Virus record (IMG/VR): IMGVR_UViG_3300033153_008203
Span: 1-64,000 of that record
Strand: one strand, 5' to 3'
Source: a virus
Length of the DNA stretch: 64,000 nt
Shown here: positions 17,341 to 23,534 of the stretch, in pieces
Layout of the letters: each line of letters begins with the position of its first letter
How positions within the stretch are numbered: position 1 is the first letter of the stretch
Notes under the pieces: model-generated
Told to the model about the DNA's origin: nothing
What the model saw: the letters and a program-made list of their open reading frames with translations, nothing else
Database searches by the model: none
Position numbers and translations under genes: made by a program

Positions 17341-18150
17341 TTGGAATACAAAAGCGGAGAAATATTTGTAGCAATAGAAGAACTTGTTAAAGAAGACATG
17401 CTTAAAGACGGGGTACCATACAACGATACCCTTAGTCTATCGAATGTCAATAAGAAAATAAAAGGCACAAACATAGCAGGAATTGATACATTCAGAGGAT
17501 GTAGACATGATTGTTTAGATTGCTATGCAAGGAAAATGAGTAAGATAGCAAGGAAAGATTTTGGTCATGCTGTTCCTGTCATTAAGTTTACTGGTAAGAT
17601 AATTCCAGAGAAAACTTATAGATTTGGAACTGTAGGTGATCCAGATCATGACTGGGCTCATACATCCTTTATAGTAAGAACGATGAAAGACCTTGGCCTT
17701 AAGAACTACTTCTTTATAACAAAGCTTCAGTCTATAGTTGGAATAGAATCCGGCGACATAAGAAACGTCCAAGTCTCTCTTGATCCTCTTAATAAGAAGC
17801 ACTTCTTTAAGACTTTAAAGAATATCAGAGACATAACAGGTAAGATAGACAACATAGTTATAAGATTAAGGACTGTACGGACACATAACAGAGATATAAA
17901 TCGTCTACAAAATATAGGCGTTGCTTTTACTGAAAAACATAAGCTACCTATACTTGAGACTAAAATGAAGTTCAGTAAAAAAAGATACATTGATGACCTT
18001 GAATTACATGGATACGAAAGAATCAACAATGGATTTCAAATTAAAGGTTCAATCTTAAGAGATTTTAAAAAGGATATCATGTCATGTGATGAGTTCAATA
18101 CAGGATCATGTACTGGATGTGACATCTGTCCTGTTCATGGGAGAAAGTAA
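17341..18150 (+). CDS. Radical SAM protein, photolyase-like subgroup
   Basis: 269 residues. TTG 17341 is taken as the start because GATGGAG lies 7 bases upstream and the previous gene ends at 17316. The cluster motif is CRHDCLDCYARKM near residue 54, and the style G-C-R-H-D-C-x-x-C-Y-A-R recalls the SplB/Rv2578c-like branch of radical SAM proteins. A C-terminal cysteine group (SCTGCDICPVHGRK) may bind a second cluster. It overlaps the next ATG at 18150. The substrate is unknown. Confidence 0.78.
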   Translation: MEYKSGEIFVAIEELVKEDMLKDGVPYNDTLSLSNVNKKIKGTNIAGIDTFRGCRHDCLDCYARKMSKIARKDFGHAVPVIKFTGKIIPEKTYRFGTVGDPDHDWAHTSFIVRTMKDLGLKNYFFITKLQSIVGIESGDIRNVQVSLDPLNKKHFFKTLKNIRDITGKIDNIVIRLRTVRTHNRDINRLQNIGVAFTEKHKLPILETKMKFSKKRYIDDLELHGYERINNGFQIKGSILRDFKKDIMSCDEFNTGSCTGCDICPVHGRK

Positions 18151-18602
18151 TGTTAAAAGATTTTAAAGAAGAAGACTTAGCTTTACTAATGGATTCTGAC
18201 CTAAAGAAAATAACAGGCAGAAGAACTGGAGATATAGAGCACCGTCTAGATGGATGCAAAGTAGAAGATCTTGGAGCATTAAGTCAAATGTTAGCAAATG
18301 AATATGGGGCTAATGGAATCATTAAAGTTGAACTTGAATATGATTGCGGAGATACATATCTAAAAGCTGAACTTGAATATGATCATATAGAATCAGACCA
18401 GGAACAGAAGACTAGGTTACAGTATTTGATAGGAGATATTAAAAGATTTAAGGCCTCTGAAACAAAGCGAAAAAAGAATAAAATTGCACAAGAAAAAAGA
18501 GACCTAGTCAGATTAACAAAAAAATATGGAGTACCAAAGGATGGCAAAGGATGCATAGTAGAAAAAGATTTGGGCCCAAAGAAAAAGACGATAAATCTAT
18601 AG
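18150..18602 (+). CDS. Hypothetical protein
   Basis: 150 residues, coupled to the radical SAM gene by a TAATG overlap. An acidic middle (VELEYDCGDTYLKAELEYD, a short internal repeat of ELEYD) is followed by a very basic C-terminal third. Function unknown. Confidence 0.55.
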   Translation: MLKDFKEEDLALLMDSDLKKITGRRTGDIEHRLDGCKVEDLGALSQMLANEYGANGIIKVELEYDCGDTYLKAELEYDHIESDQEQKTRLQYLIGDIKRFKASETKRKKNKIAQEKRDLVRLTKKYGVPKDGKGCIVEKDLGPKKKTINL

Positions 18603-18823
18603 GCGATGAATGCCCAGGATGTCAAAAGAAATTTAAAGTAGGAGACTATACAACACTGGTAGCAATAGGCCCTGGTGCGGATAAAGAGCAGCAGGAGAGA
18701 GCTAAGCTAGGCCACTCGTATAACGCAGTGGCACTTGAAGCACACTGGGCCTGTGTTACCGGTGAATTAGATCCTACTGATCCACCAAAACTTACGGTTA
18801 TAAAAGGAGGATCGAATGTCTGA
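18551..18823 (+). CDS. Small Cys/His protein, possible zinc binding
   Basis: 90 residues. ECPGCQKKFKVGDYTTLVAI and a later HWACVTG give a C-x-x-C ... H-x-x-C arrangement suited to one zinc ion. It overlaps the previous gene by 52 bases, so the start is uncertain, although no later in-frame ATG exists before the CPGC motif. The end overlaps the next ATG. Confidence 0.5.
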   Translation: MHSRKRFGPKEKDDKSIGDECPGCQKKFKVGDYTTLVAIGPGADKEQQERAKLGHSYNAVALEAHWACVTGELDPTDPPKLTVIKGGSNV

Positions 18824-19016
18824 AGATGGTCTTTTATGGTGGGAATATATCCATACAAATAAAGAGCTACAAGTGAAGAGATTCTTTGGATACGAAGACA
18901 TAAAGGAAGCTAAAGAAAGTCCATTTGTAAAAGAATTGTATGGTCCATTTGAAGCAAACAGTAAAGACGATGCTAGGGAGGAACTGAAAAGACATTTCGG
19001 ATCACTAGGACTATAG
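18816..19016 (+). CDS. Hypothetical protein
   Basis: 66 residues behind AAAAGGAGG. Aromatic at the N-terminus (LLWWEYIHTN) and charged afterwards. It ends in a TAG, evidence that amber codons act as stops in this genome. Unknown function. Confidence 0.6.
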   Translation: MSEDGLLWWEYIHTNKELQVKRFFGYEDIKEAKESPFVKELYGPFEANSKDDAREELKRHFGSLGL

Positions 19017-19033
19017 CAGAAGGAGAGAAAAAA

Positions 19034-19342
19034 ATGAGAAGACAATTAGTACAAATAGAATATCCAGTTCATGGAGAGGGAGTTACATTACCGAGAACTG
19101 TTCTTGTAATGGAAATGTATGAAGACAGATTTGTAGGAGTAGATATAGGAGAATACACTAGGACACACAGTGTAACAGAGTCCTATAGGACATTCAAGGT
19201 ATCAAAGATCCCACACAGAGGAATGACAACAATAAGCTTTCCAAATCTGCACAAGAAAAAAGACTTTCCTTATCCAAGAAGGGAAAAAATGGATAGGATA
19301 GCATTAGGATTAAGAAGAGATCATAAAAGTTTAGCGAGGTAA
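19034..19342 (+). CDS. Hypothetical basic protein
   Basis: 102 residues behind AGAAGGAGAG. Beta-rich N-terminal half, Lys/Arg-rich C-terminus. Not recognised; it is spaced 3 bases from the next gene in the same operon. Confidence 0.55.
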   Translation: MRRQLVQIEYPVHGEGVTLPRTVLVMEMYEDRFVGVDIGEYTRTHSVTESYRTFKVSKIPHRGMTTISFPNLHKKKDFPYPRREKMDRIALGLRRDHKSLAR

Positions 19343-19344
19343 CA

Positions 19345-19689
19345 ATGGATAAAAAAGACATCATAGAAGGAGCAATGTACTCAGTCATATCATCATTTGA
19401 ACTTGACGGAGAAACATTTAATCCTGGTCATGAATTTAAGATCTTAAAAATAGTAAAGCATGCAACAAACATCTCATATCTTTCTGTAGAATGGGAGCAT
19501 GTACTTGTACATGGACATGACGCTGAAAGTCTTGGAAAAGAAAAGCATTGCTGGGACATTGACCAAGATTATATAATGGATAATTGCAAGTTAACTACTG
19601 CTCGTACTGAAACTAAAGAAGAGCCAGTTGTTATTCTAAAAAGATTTACTAAGAAAGAATTTTTAGAGACACTGAAATCAGTTGTATGA
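19345..19689 (+). CDS. Hypothetical protein
   Basis: 114 residues. A beta-rich core (SVISSFELDGETFNPGHEFK) recalls small SH3-like or beta-barrel phage proteins; the C-terminal 20 residues form a basic helix. It overlaps the HNH gene at 19686 (ATGA). Confidence 0.55.
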   Translation: MDKKDIIEGAMYSVISSFELDGETFNPGHEFKILKIVKHATNISYLSVEWEHVLVHGHDAESLGKEKHCWDIDQDYIMDNCKLTTARTETKEEPVVILKRFTKKEFLETLKSVV

Positions 19690-20132
19690 AACTTGAGATA
19701 GAACTGGTTCCAGAGACAGCATGGTACAGTAATCTCAGAACAATACTGGTAGCATCTGGATGGAATAAAGTAAGACAAAAGGTTCTTGCTAGAGCAAATG
19801 ACCACTGTGAGATATGTGATGCTAAGGTCAAGAGATTAGAGTGCCATGAGATATGGAACTATGATGATGAAACTTTAGTTCAATCATTAGTAGATGTTAA
19901 AGCTCTATGCAGGAACTGTCATAGAATAAAGCACTTCGGACTGTCTCTAATGAAGTCACAGAAGGGACAAGCAAACATACAAACACTTGAGGATCATTTT
20001 ACAAGAGTTAATGAGTGTACGTATGCTGAATTTAAAGATCATGTAAACGAATCATTTAGAGTTCACGGAGCGAGAAGCAGGGAGGAATGGAGTATAGACA
20101 TATCTAACGTAGCACTATATTTAGACGATTAA
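19686..20132 (+). CDS. HNH nuclease-like protein
   Basis: 148 residues. CEICDAKVKRLECHEIWNYD at about residues 43-62, followed by ALCRNCHRIKHFG near 79-91, gives two CxxC zinc ligands and the HE...N/D...H framework of the HNH/zinc fold. It is unlike the homing HNH genes elsewhere in the window and lies in frame with the operon, overlapping the previous gene. It ends only 3 bases before the retron-like non-coding element, so a link with that element is possible. DNA cleavage or only DNA binding cannot be decided. Confidence 0.72.
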   Translation: MKLEIELVPETAWYSNLRTILVASGWNKVRQKVLARANDHCEICDAKVKRLECHEIWNYDDETLVQSLVDVKALCRNCHRIKHFGLSLMKSQKGQANIQTLEDHFTRVNECTYAEFKDHVNESFRVHGARSREEWSIDISNVALYLDD

Positions 20133-20135
20133 ATA

Positions 20136-20142
20136 CTGACAA
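20136..20142 (+). repeat. Left arm of terminal inverted repeat (a1-like)
   Basis: CTGACAA here is the exact reverse complement of TTGTCAG at 20508-20514. In retrons such a pair forms the base of the msr-msd transcript. A second short pairing, AAGTC at 20141-20145 with GACTT at 20495-20499, could extend or alternate with it. Confidence 0.65.
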
Positions 20143-20333
20143 GTCATATATGCCTATTGCTATCGGTAGGTGCTATATATTCCATTCTACGAATGGAGCC
20201 CCGCAACTGAATGTGTTCACGCGCTGGCTAAGTTTACAGTGTGTAACAATTGCGCCTGATCCACCAGGTAGAATCATGAGTTACGGGGACCCGGTGTATT
20301 ACTAACATCGAACAAGAGAGCTGGAGACCAGGG

Positions 20334-20480
20334 ACCGGTTATGTGCACAGCTGCAGTAGAAGAGCTCGGTTCCGCCACGCGTCGTATGCATCGATACACT
20401 TCGAGGCGGTCTGCGGGCCCGGACAAATATTGCTGCGCCTGGCGGAACAATGATTATACAAAGCTCTAGAGGATCCATGG
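20334..20480 (+). repeat. Array of thirteen different 6-bp palindromes
   Basis: Complete 6-bp palindromes, each occurring once: ACCGGT 20334, GTGCAC 20343, CAGCTG 20348, CTGCAG 20351, GAGCTC 20362, ACGCGT 20377, ATGCAT 20386, ATCGAT 20390, GGGCCC 20415, AATATT 20426, TCTAGA 20465, GGATCC 20471, CCATGG 20475. Four extend to 8 bp (20342-20349, 20414-20421, 20464-20471, 20474-20481). At one per 64 positions about 2.3 would be expected in 147 bp. Several overlap or abut. All are recognition sites of known type II restriction enzymes. The 5' half of the element shows no such excess. The array lies where the DNA-copied (msd) part of a retron would be. Confidence 0.85.
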
Positions 20481-20507
20481 ACCCTAAACACTTAGACTTT
20501 TAAATAG

Positions 20508-20514
20508 TTGTCAG
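20508..20514 (+). repeat. Right arm of terminal inverted repeat (a2-like), touching the RT ribosome site
   Basis: TTGTCAG pairs with 20136-20142. Its last two bases are also the first two of AGGAGAG, the ribosome site of the reverse transcriptase, so folding of the element could limit RT translation. Confidence 0.6.
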
Positions 20515-20521
20515 GAGAGAG

Positions 20522-21268
20522 ATGAGTTATAATATTTTTAAAATACCGAAGAGAGACGGTAAATTTAGAACGATTGAAGAACCATGTTATGAACTAAAAT
20601 TAAGACAAAACAGATTATTAATTGAACTTGAATCCTCACTCTGGATATCAGAGCATGCTCATGCATTTATTCAAGACAAGAGTATTGTAACAATGGCGGA
20701 GCCACACATTAATAAAGAATTTGTTGCATGCTGTGACATAAAGGATTTCTTTCCTTCTATTACAGCAGAGAAATTAGTTAGGATAACACCACGAACAACA
20801 TGGACACATGCAGACATAGCTACATATGATTTCGAAGATGGCAAAGGCAGAAGATTACCACAAGGAGCACCTACATCACCAATCTTATCTAATGCGTACT
20901 TGTATCATTTAGATCTTCACATGTCAGCAGCAGCAAACATAAGAGATTGTTCTTATACTAGGTATGCAGATGATCTTGTATTCTCTGGATCTAGTAAAAC
21001 CAAGATGAGATTCTTATTGGACTATGCAAAAGAAATACTTAAAGATGAGTTTCAATTAAACATAAACAATAAGAAAACTAGAATTATGCATCGATCACAA
21101 AGACAAATAGTATGTGGCGTTGTAGTAAATGAAAAATTAAATATACCGAAAGAGAAAAGAAAAAATCTTAGAGCTGAGATATACCAACAAAGAGCGAACG
21201 AGAAACTCAGACGTGACACAATAGGAAGGAGAGCCTTCCATAGTATGGTAAGAGGAGAAGCAACATGA
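20522..21268 (+). CDS. Retron-like reverse transcriptase
   Basis: 248 residues behind AGGAGAG. RT motifs in order: KIPKRDGKFRTIEEP (fingers), MAEPH at 58-62 in the place of the retron NAxxH, catalytic Asp in DIKDFFPSI (D72), LPQGAPTSP (114-120), YTRYADDLVFSG with YADD 148-151, and VCG 197-199 in the place of the retron VTG, followed by VVVNEKLNIPKEKRKNLRA. QGxxxSP separates it from diversity-generating RTs. It is short: the N-terminal extension and most of the thumb of typical retron RTs (about 300 residues) are missing. It presumably copies the adjacent non-coding element. The stop overlaps the YqeY-like start (ATGA). Confidence 0.85.
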   Translation: MSYNIFKIPKRDGKFRTIEEPCYELKLRQNRLLIELESSLWISEHAHAFIQDKSIVTMAEPHINKEFVACCDIKDFFPSITAEKLVRITPRTTWTHADIATYDFEDGKGRRLPQGAPTSPILSNAYLYHLDLHMSAAANIRDCSYTRYADDLVFSGSSKTKMRFLLDYAKEILKDEFQLNINNKKTRIMHRSQRQIVCGVVVNEKLNIPKEKRKNLRAEIYQQRANEKLRRDTIGRRAFHSMVRGEAT

Positions 21269-21699
21269 GTCTACTGATAAATATAAAAAATGACATAATG
21301 CTTTTAAGGAAAGCTAAAAGTAAATTTGCACTAAGTATAGTTACTACACTTTGTGGTGAGGCAGCTATGGTTGGTAAGAGTAAAGGTAATAGAGAATCTA
21401 CTGATGCTGAAGTAGTTCAGGTAGTTAAGAAATTTATTAAGAACATACAAGAGACTATGCTTAAGGTTAAGCTTTCTGAATCACAAATATATGATATGGA
21501 ATATGAGGTAGAGATATTATCAAAATATTTGCCTGAACAATTAACTGCTGATGAGCTTACTACATTAATAACTAAACTAATAAGTGATGAGTGTTATTCT
21601 CTTCCTAAAGATATGGGTAAGGTAATGAAACATTTATCTATTGAGTATGCTGGTAGGTTTGATGGTAAGGTTGCTAGCGATATAATTAAAAGAATGTAA
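21265..21699 (+). CDS. GatB/YqeY-like protein
   Basis: 144 residues, all helical. The family pattern is clear: LSIVTTLCGEAA near the N-terminus, E-x-E-I-L-S-K-Y-L-P-E-Q-L (residues 82-94), and DMGKVMKHLSIEYAGRFDGK near the C-terminus. YqeY resembles the tail domain of the GatB amidotransferase subunit and may bind tRNA; its role is not well defined. The start overlaps the RT stop, so RT and YqeY would be made from one message. Phage YqeY genes occur elsewhere, so it may be only a neighbour of the retron-like unit. Confidence 0.82.
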   Translation: MSLLINIKNDIMLLRKAKSKFALSIVTTLCGEAAMVGKSKGNRESTDAEVVQVVKKFIKNIQETMLKVKLSESQIYDMEYEVEILSKYLPEQLTADELTTLITKLISDECYSLPKDMGKVMKHLSIEYAGRFDGKVASDIIKRM

Positions 21700-21709
21700 A
21701 GGAGATATT

Positions 21710-21832
21710 ATGTTTGAAAAGATATTCGCCGCCATAAAGAAAGCAGTAATATTATTTGTAGGTCTAGCAGTGTATCCGTTTCTACACATGGCACATCAAG
21801 CATCACAAGGATTTCAAGCCGGCATAGGATAG
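21710..21832 (+). CDS. Small single-pass membrane protein
   Basis: A 40-residue frame behind AAAGGAGAT. It starts MFEKIFAAIKKAVILFVGLA, an amphipathic basic segment leading into a hydrophobic helix (about residues 10-27), and ends in TAG three bases before the next ATG. The ribosome site and tight spacing support expression. A small membrane protein next to a retron-like RT could be an effector, but it could equally be an unrelated operon gene. Confidence 0.6.
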   Translation: MFEKIFAAIKKAVILFVGLAVYPFLHMAHQASQGFQAGIG

Positions 21833-21835
21833 TAA

Positions 21836-22282
21836 ATGGATAACTACATTCTTGATGATGAGTTTAATACGATCCCTATCGCATATGATGACCCACGTAA
21901 TATTATAGGAGACAAAGAAGACTGGGAACTTAAGAGACGCATGGCATTAACCGAATTTACTTCTGGAACAAGAATCTCTACTGTCTTCCTAGGAATAGAC
22001 CATAATCACGGAGATGGTGTGCCGATACTCTTTGAAACTATGGCTTTTGATGATGATGGTGTTGATGCTGATATGATGGTAAGGCATACTACATTTGATA
22101 AGGCTATAACTGGGCATAATGCAATGGTTGAGCGAGTGCAAAAACTTGCCAGAAATTCTTTGGTACTTGAAAACGAATACATCAAAAAAAGACCACCAGT
22201 ACCTCCAAGAAAACTTGAGTACAGTAACGAGACCAGCAACTCCATATTAAGAAAAAGATTTACTAAAAGGATTAAGCTATGA
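21836..22282 (+). CDS. Hypothetical protein
   Basis: 148 residues, acidic N-terminal two thirds, basic Pro/Lys/Arg-rich C-terminus (KKRPPVPPRK). A FLGIDHNHGDGVPILFETM segment is reminiscent of immunity or alpha/beta phage proteins but is not assigned. It overlaps the next gene by 4 bases. Confidence 0.55.
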   Translation: MDNYILDDEFNTIPIAYDDPRNIIGDKEDWELKRRMALTEFTSGTRISTVFLGIDHNHGDGVPILFETMAFDDDGVDADMMVRHTTFDKAITGHNAMVERVQKLARNSLVLENEYIKKRPPVPPRKLEYSNETSNSILRKRFTKRIKL

Positions 22283-22866
22283 AAAGAGAAGGCATGCCAG
22301 ATACAGGAGTTATAGTAGGAAGATTTCAGGTTGATGATTTACATGAAGGACACAAAAACTTCATAGATGCAGTAGTCAAAGCTCATCCAAGAGTAATAAT
22401 CTTTCTTGGTATAAGTGTAGCTAAATGTAGCACTAATAATCCGCTTGACTATGATGCTCGTAAGAAAATGATTAACAGGCATTATCCTGACGTAAGCGTT
22501 CTTTACATAAGAGATACTAATAATGATAAGAAATGGTCAATGTATCTTGATGAACAGATCAAAACTATGATTGGACCTGGTCATACAGCATGCTTATACG
22601 GAGGAAGAGATTCCTTTATTAGTCATTATACTGGTAGCTTTGATACTACAGAACTGAGACAAGAAGTCTTTATATCAGGCACAGCTATTAGAAAGCAACT
22701 TGCTGTACAGTCTAAAGGTACTGTTGATTTTAACAGCGGCGTTATCTGGGCCACATTGAATCAGTATCCAGCTTGTCTACCAACAGTTGATATAGCTATT
22801 TTCAATGATAATGGACGCAGTCTTATCTCAATGTGGGGCAAAACAAAATGCAATCGCTCGCTATAA
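22279..22866 (+). CDS. NMN adenylyltransferase-like nucleotidyltransferase
   Basis: 195 residues of the HxGH nucleotidyltransferase class: VIVGRFQVDDLHEGHKNFI at residues 11-29 holds the first motif (H-E-G-H) and ISGTAIRKQL near 132-141 the ISxTxxR motif. It resembles NadM/NadR-type enzymes that join NMN and ATP to make NAD. In bifunctional relatives a Nudix domain follows; here VDIAIFNDNGRSL near the end looks like the start of one but stops after 20 residues. An open frame right after it (22838-22890) reads QNAIARYKDVIKRNKDK, like the three small paralogues downstream, so the C-terminus may be frameshifted. Confidence 0.78.
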   Translation: MKREGMPDTGVIVGRFQVDDLHEGHKNFIDAVVKAHPRVIIFLGISVAKCSTNNPLDYDARKKMINRHYPDVSVLYIRDTNNDKKWSMYLDEQIKTMIGPGHTACLYGGRDSFISHYTGSFDTTELRQEVFISGTAIRKQLAVQSKGTVDFNSGVIWATLNQYPACLPTVDIAIFNDNGRSLISMWGKTKCNRSL

Positions 22867-22893
22867 AGATGTTATCAAAAGGAACAAAGACAA

Positions 22894-23112
22894 GTGATTA
22901 ACGTAGCATGGAGCAACATTTGTAAATGTTATGTTGCAATTGACAGTGAAGATGTCTTTCTTCAGAAGAAAGGAATATCAGAAGCCAATGCTATAGTTAG
23001 AGCTAAATACACTAGAGATGATAAAGCTAAGAAAGATAAAGATAAAGGTAAGATTCGTTTCAAGCTTACAGCAGCAGATCTAAAAGCAATGAAGGCTGCT
23101 TGTACCCCATGA
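22894..23112 (+). CDS. Small paralogue 1 of a tandem family (ANAI motif)
   Basis: 72 residues, GTG start, AAGGA 12 bases upstream. It shares the order (hydrophobic strand)-CYVAIDSEDVF-QKKG-ISEANAIVRAKY-(basic tail)-K-x-x-x-AACTP with the next gene. The end overlaps the next ATG. Unknown function; the family looks like a small alpha/beta domain. Confidence 0.6.
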   Translation: MINVAWSNICKCYVAIDSEDVFLQKKGISEANAIVRAKYTRDDKAKKDKDKGKIRFKLTAADLKAMKAACTP

Positions 23113-23300
23113 TTAAAGTAGTGCAGAACAAACACAAGAACGTCTACCTTGCATATGATGATGAGGATGTCTTCAATCAGAAGGAAGGTGTATCAAAAGC
23201 TAATGCAATAGCCTTAGTCAAATATGCTAGCAATAAACATGGCATTAAGGTTACAGAAGCAGACATGAAAATAATGAGGGCTGCATGTACTCCATATTAA
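23109..23300 (+). CDS. Small paralogue 2 of a tandem family (ANAI motif)
   Basis: 63 residues from ATG 23109 (ATGA overlap with paralogue 1). VYLAYDDEDVFNQKEGVSKA, then NAIALVKYASNKH and a final MRAACTPY, align with paralogue 1 along the full length. Tandem duplication is evident. Confidence 0.62.
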   Translation: MIKVVQNKHKNVYLAYDDEDVFNQKEGVSKANAIALVKYASNKHGIKVTEADMKIMRAACTPY

Positions 23301-23301
23301 T

Positions 23302-23472
23302 ATGAAAGGCATAACAATAAAGCGACTTGAAAAATGGACAGGATATAAGTATGGATGTTACATGGCAACCTTTGATCCGTCCTCTTATGTTCTTAGACTA
23401 GGTATATCAAAAGCAAATGCCATTGCTAAACTTGAAAAGCTTCTAATCAGCAATGGTCTAAGATCGCCCTAA
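23302..23472 (+). CDS. Small paralogue 3 of a tandem family (ANAI motif)
   Basis: A 56-residue frame starting one base after the previous stop codon. It reads CYMATFDPSSYVLRLGISKA followed by NAIAKLEKLL, the same strand-loop-GISKANAIA layout as its two neighbours, but lacks the AACTP end. It completes a run of three related genes. Confidence 0.58.
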   Translation: MKGITIKRLEKWTGYKYGCYMATFDPSSYVLRLGISKANAIAKLEKLLISNGLRSP

Positions 23473-23504
23473 TATACCAAAAAATAATAAAAAAATTTTT
23501 AACC

Positions 23505-23522
23505 AAGATCCGGTTGGATCTT
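23505..23522. terminator. Hairpin between converging genes, possible terminator
   Basis: AAGATCC (23505-23511) pairs with GGATCTT (23516-23522) around GGTT. On the minus strand an A/T-rich stretch with a T-run follows (23484-23500), which suits termination of the HNH gene; on the plus strand no T-run follows. Confidence 0.4.
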
Positions 23523-23534
23523 CCAAAAAGTTAA

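Larger units (their letters stand above)
20136..20514 (+). ncRNA. Retron-like structured non-coding element (msr-msd candidate)
   Basis: A 379-nt stretch without a sensible reading frame, placed 3 bases after the HNH gene and 7 bases before the reverse transcriptase start. Its ends form an inverted repeat, CTGACAA at 20136-20142 and TTGTCAG at 20508-20514, as retron a1/a2 repeats do. The 5' part has short hairpins: 20153-20170, a perfect 7-bp stem with a 3-nt loop at 20181-20197, a 4-bp stem at 20255-20268, and a long-range pairing of 20199-20208 with 20279-20288 (one mismatch). The 3' part has a long arm: 20361-20366 with 20462-20467, then nine pairs 20369-20377 with 20440-20448. By hand count 20321-20480 is about 56 percent GC, far above the AT-rich surroundings. 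No classical branching AGC was identified, so the msr/msd boundary is inferred. Confidence 0.75.

Noticed and set aside
20330-20482. The palindrome array as cloning-vector contamination
   Set aside because: CTCTAGAGGATCC and GAGCTCGGT resemble parts of common polylinkers, but the order of sites matches no polylinker that I know, the stretch is framed by an exact inverted repeat and forms long stems, and phage genes continue on both sides. It remains a caveat to check in raw reads.
20522-21268. Diversity-generating retroelement RT
   Set aside because: The catalytic loop reads QGAPTSP, not the QGxxxSQ-type of DGR enzymes. I saw no template/variable repeat pair next to it, although no systematic search was possible.
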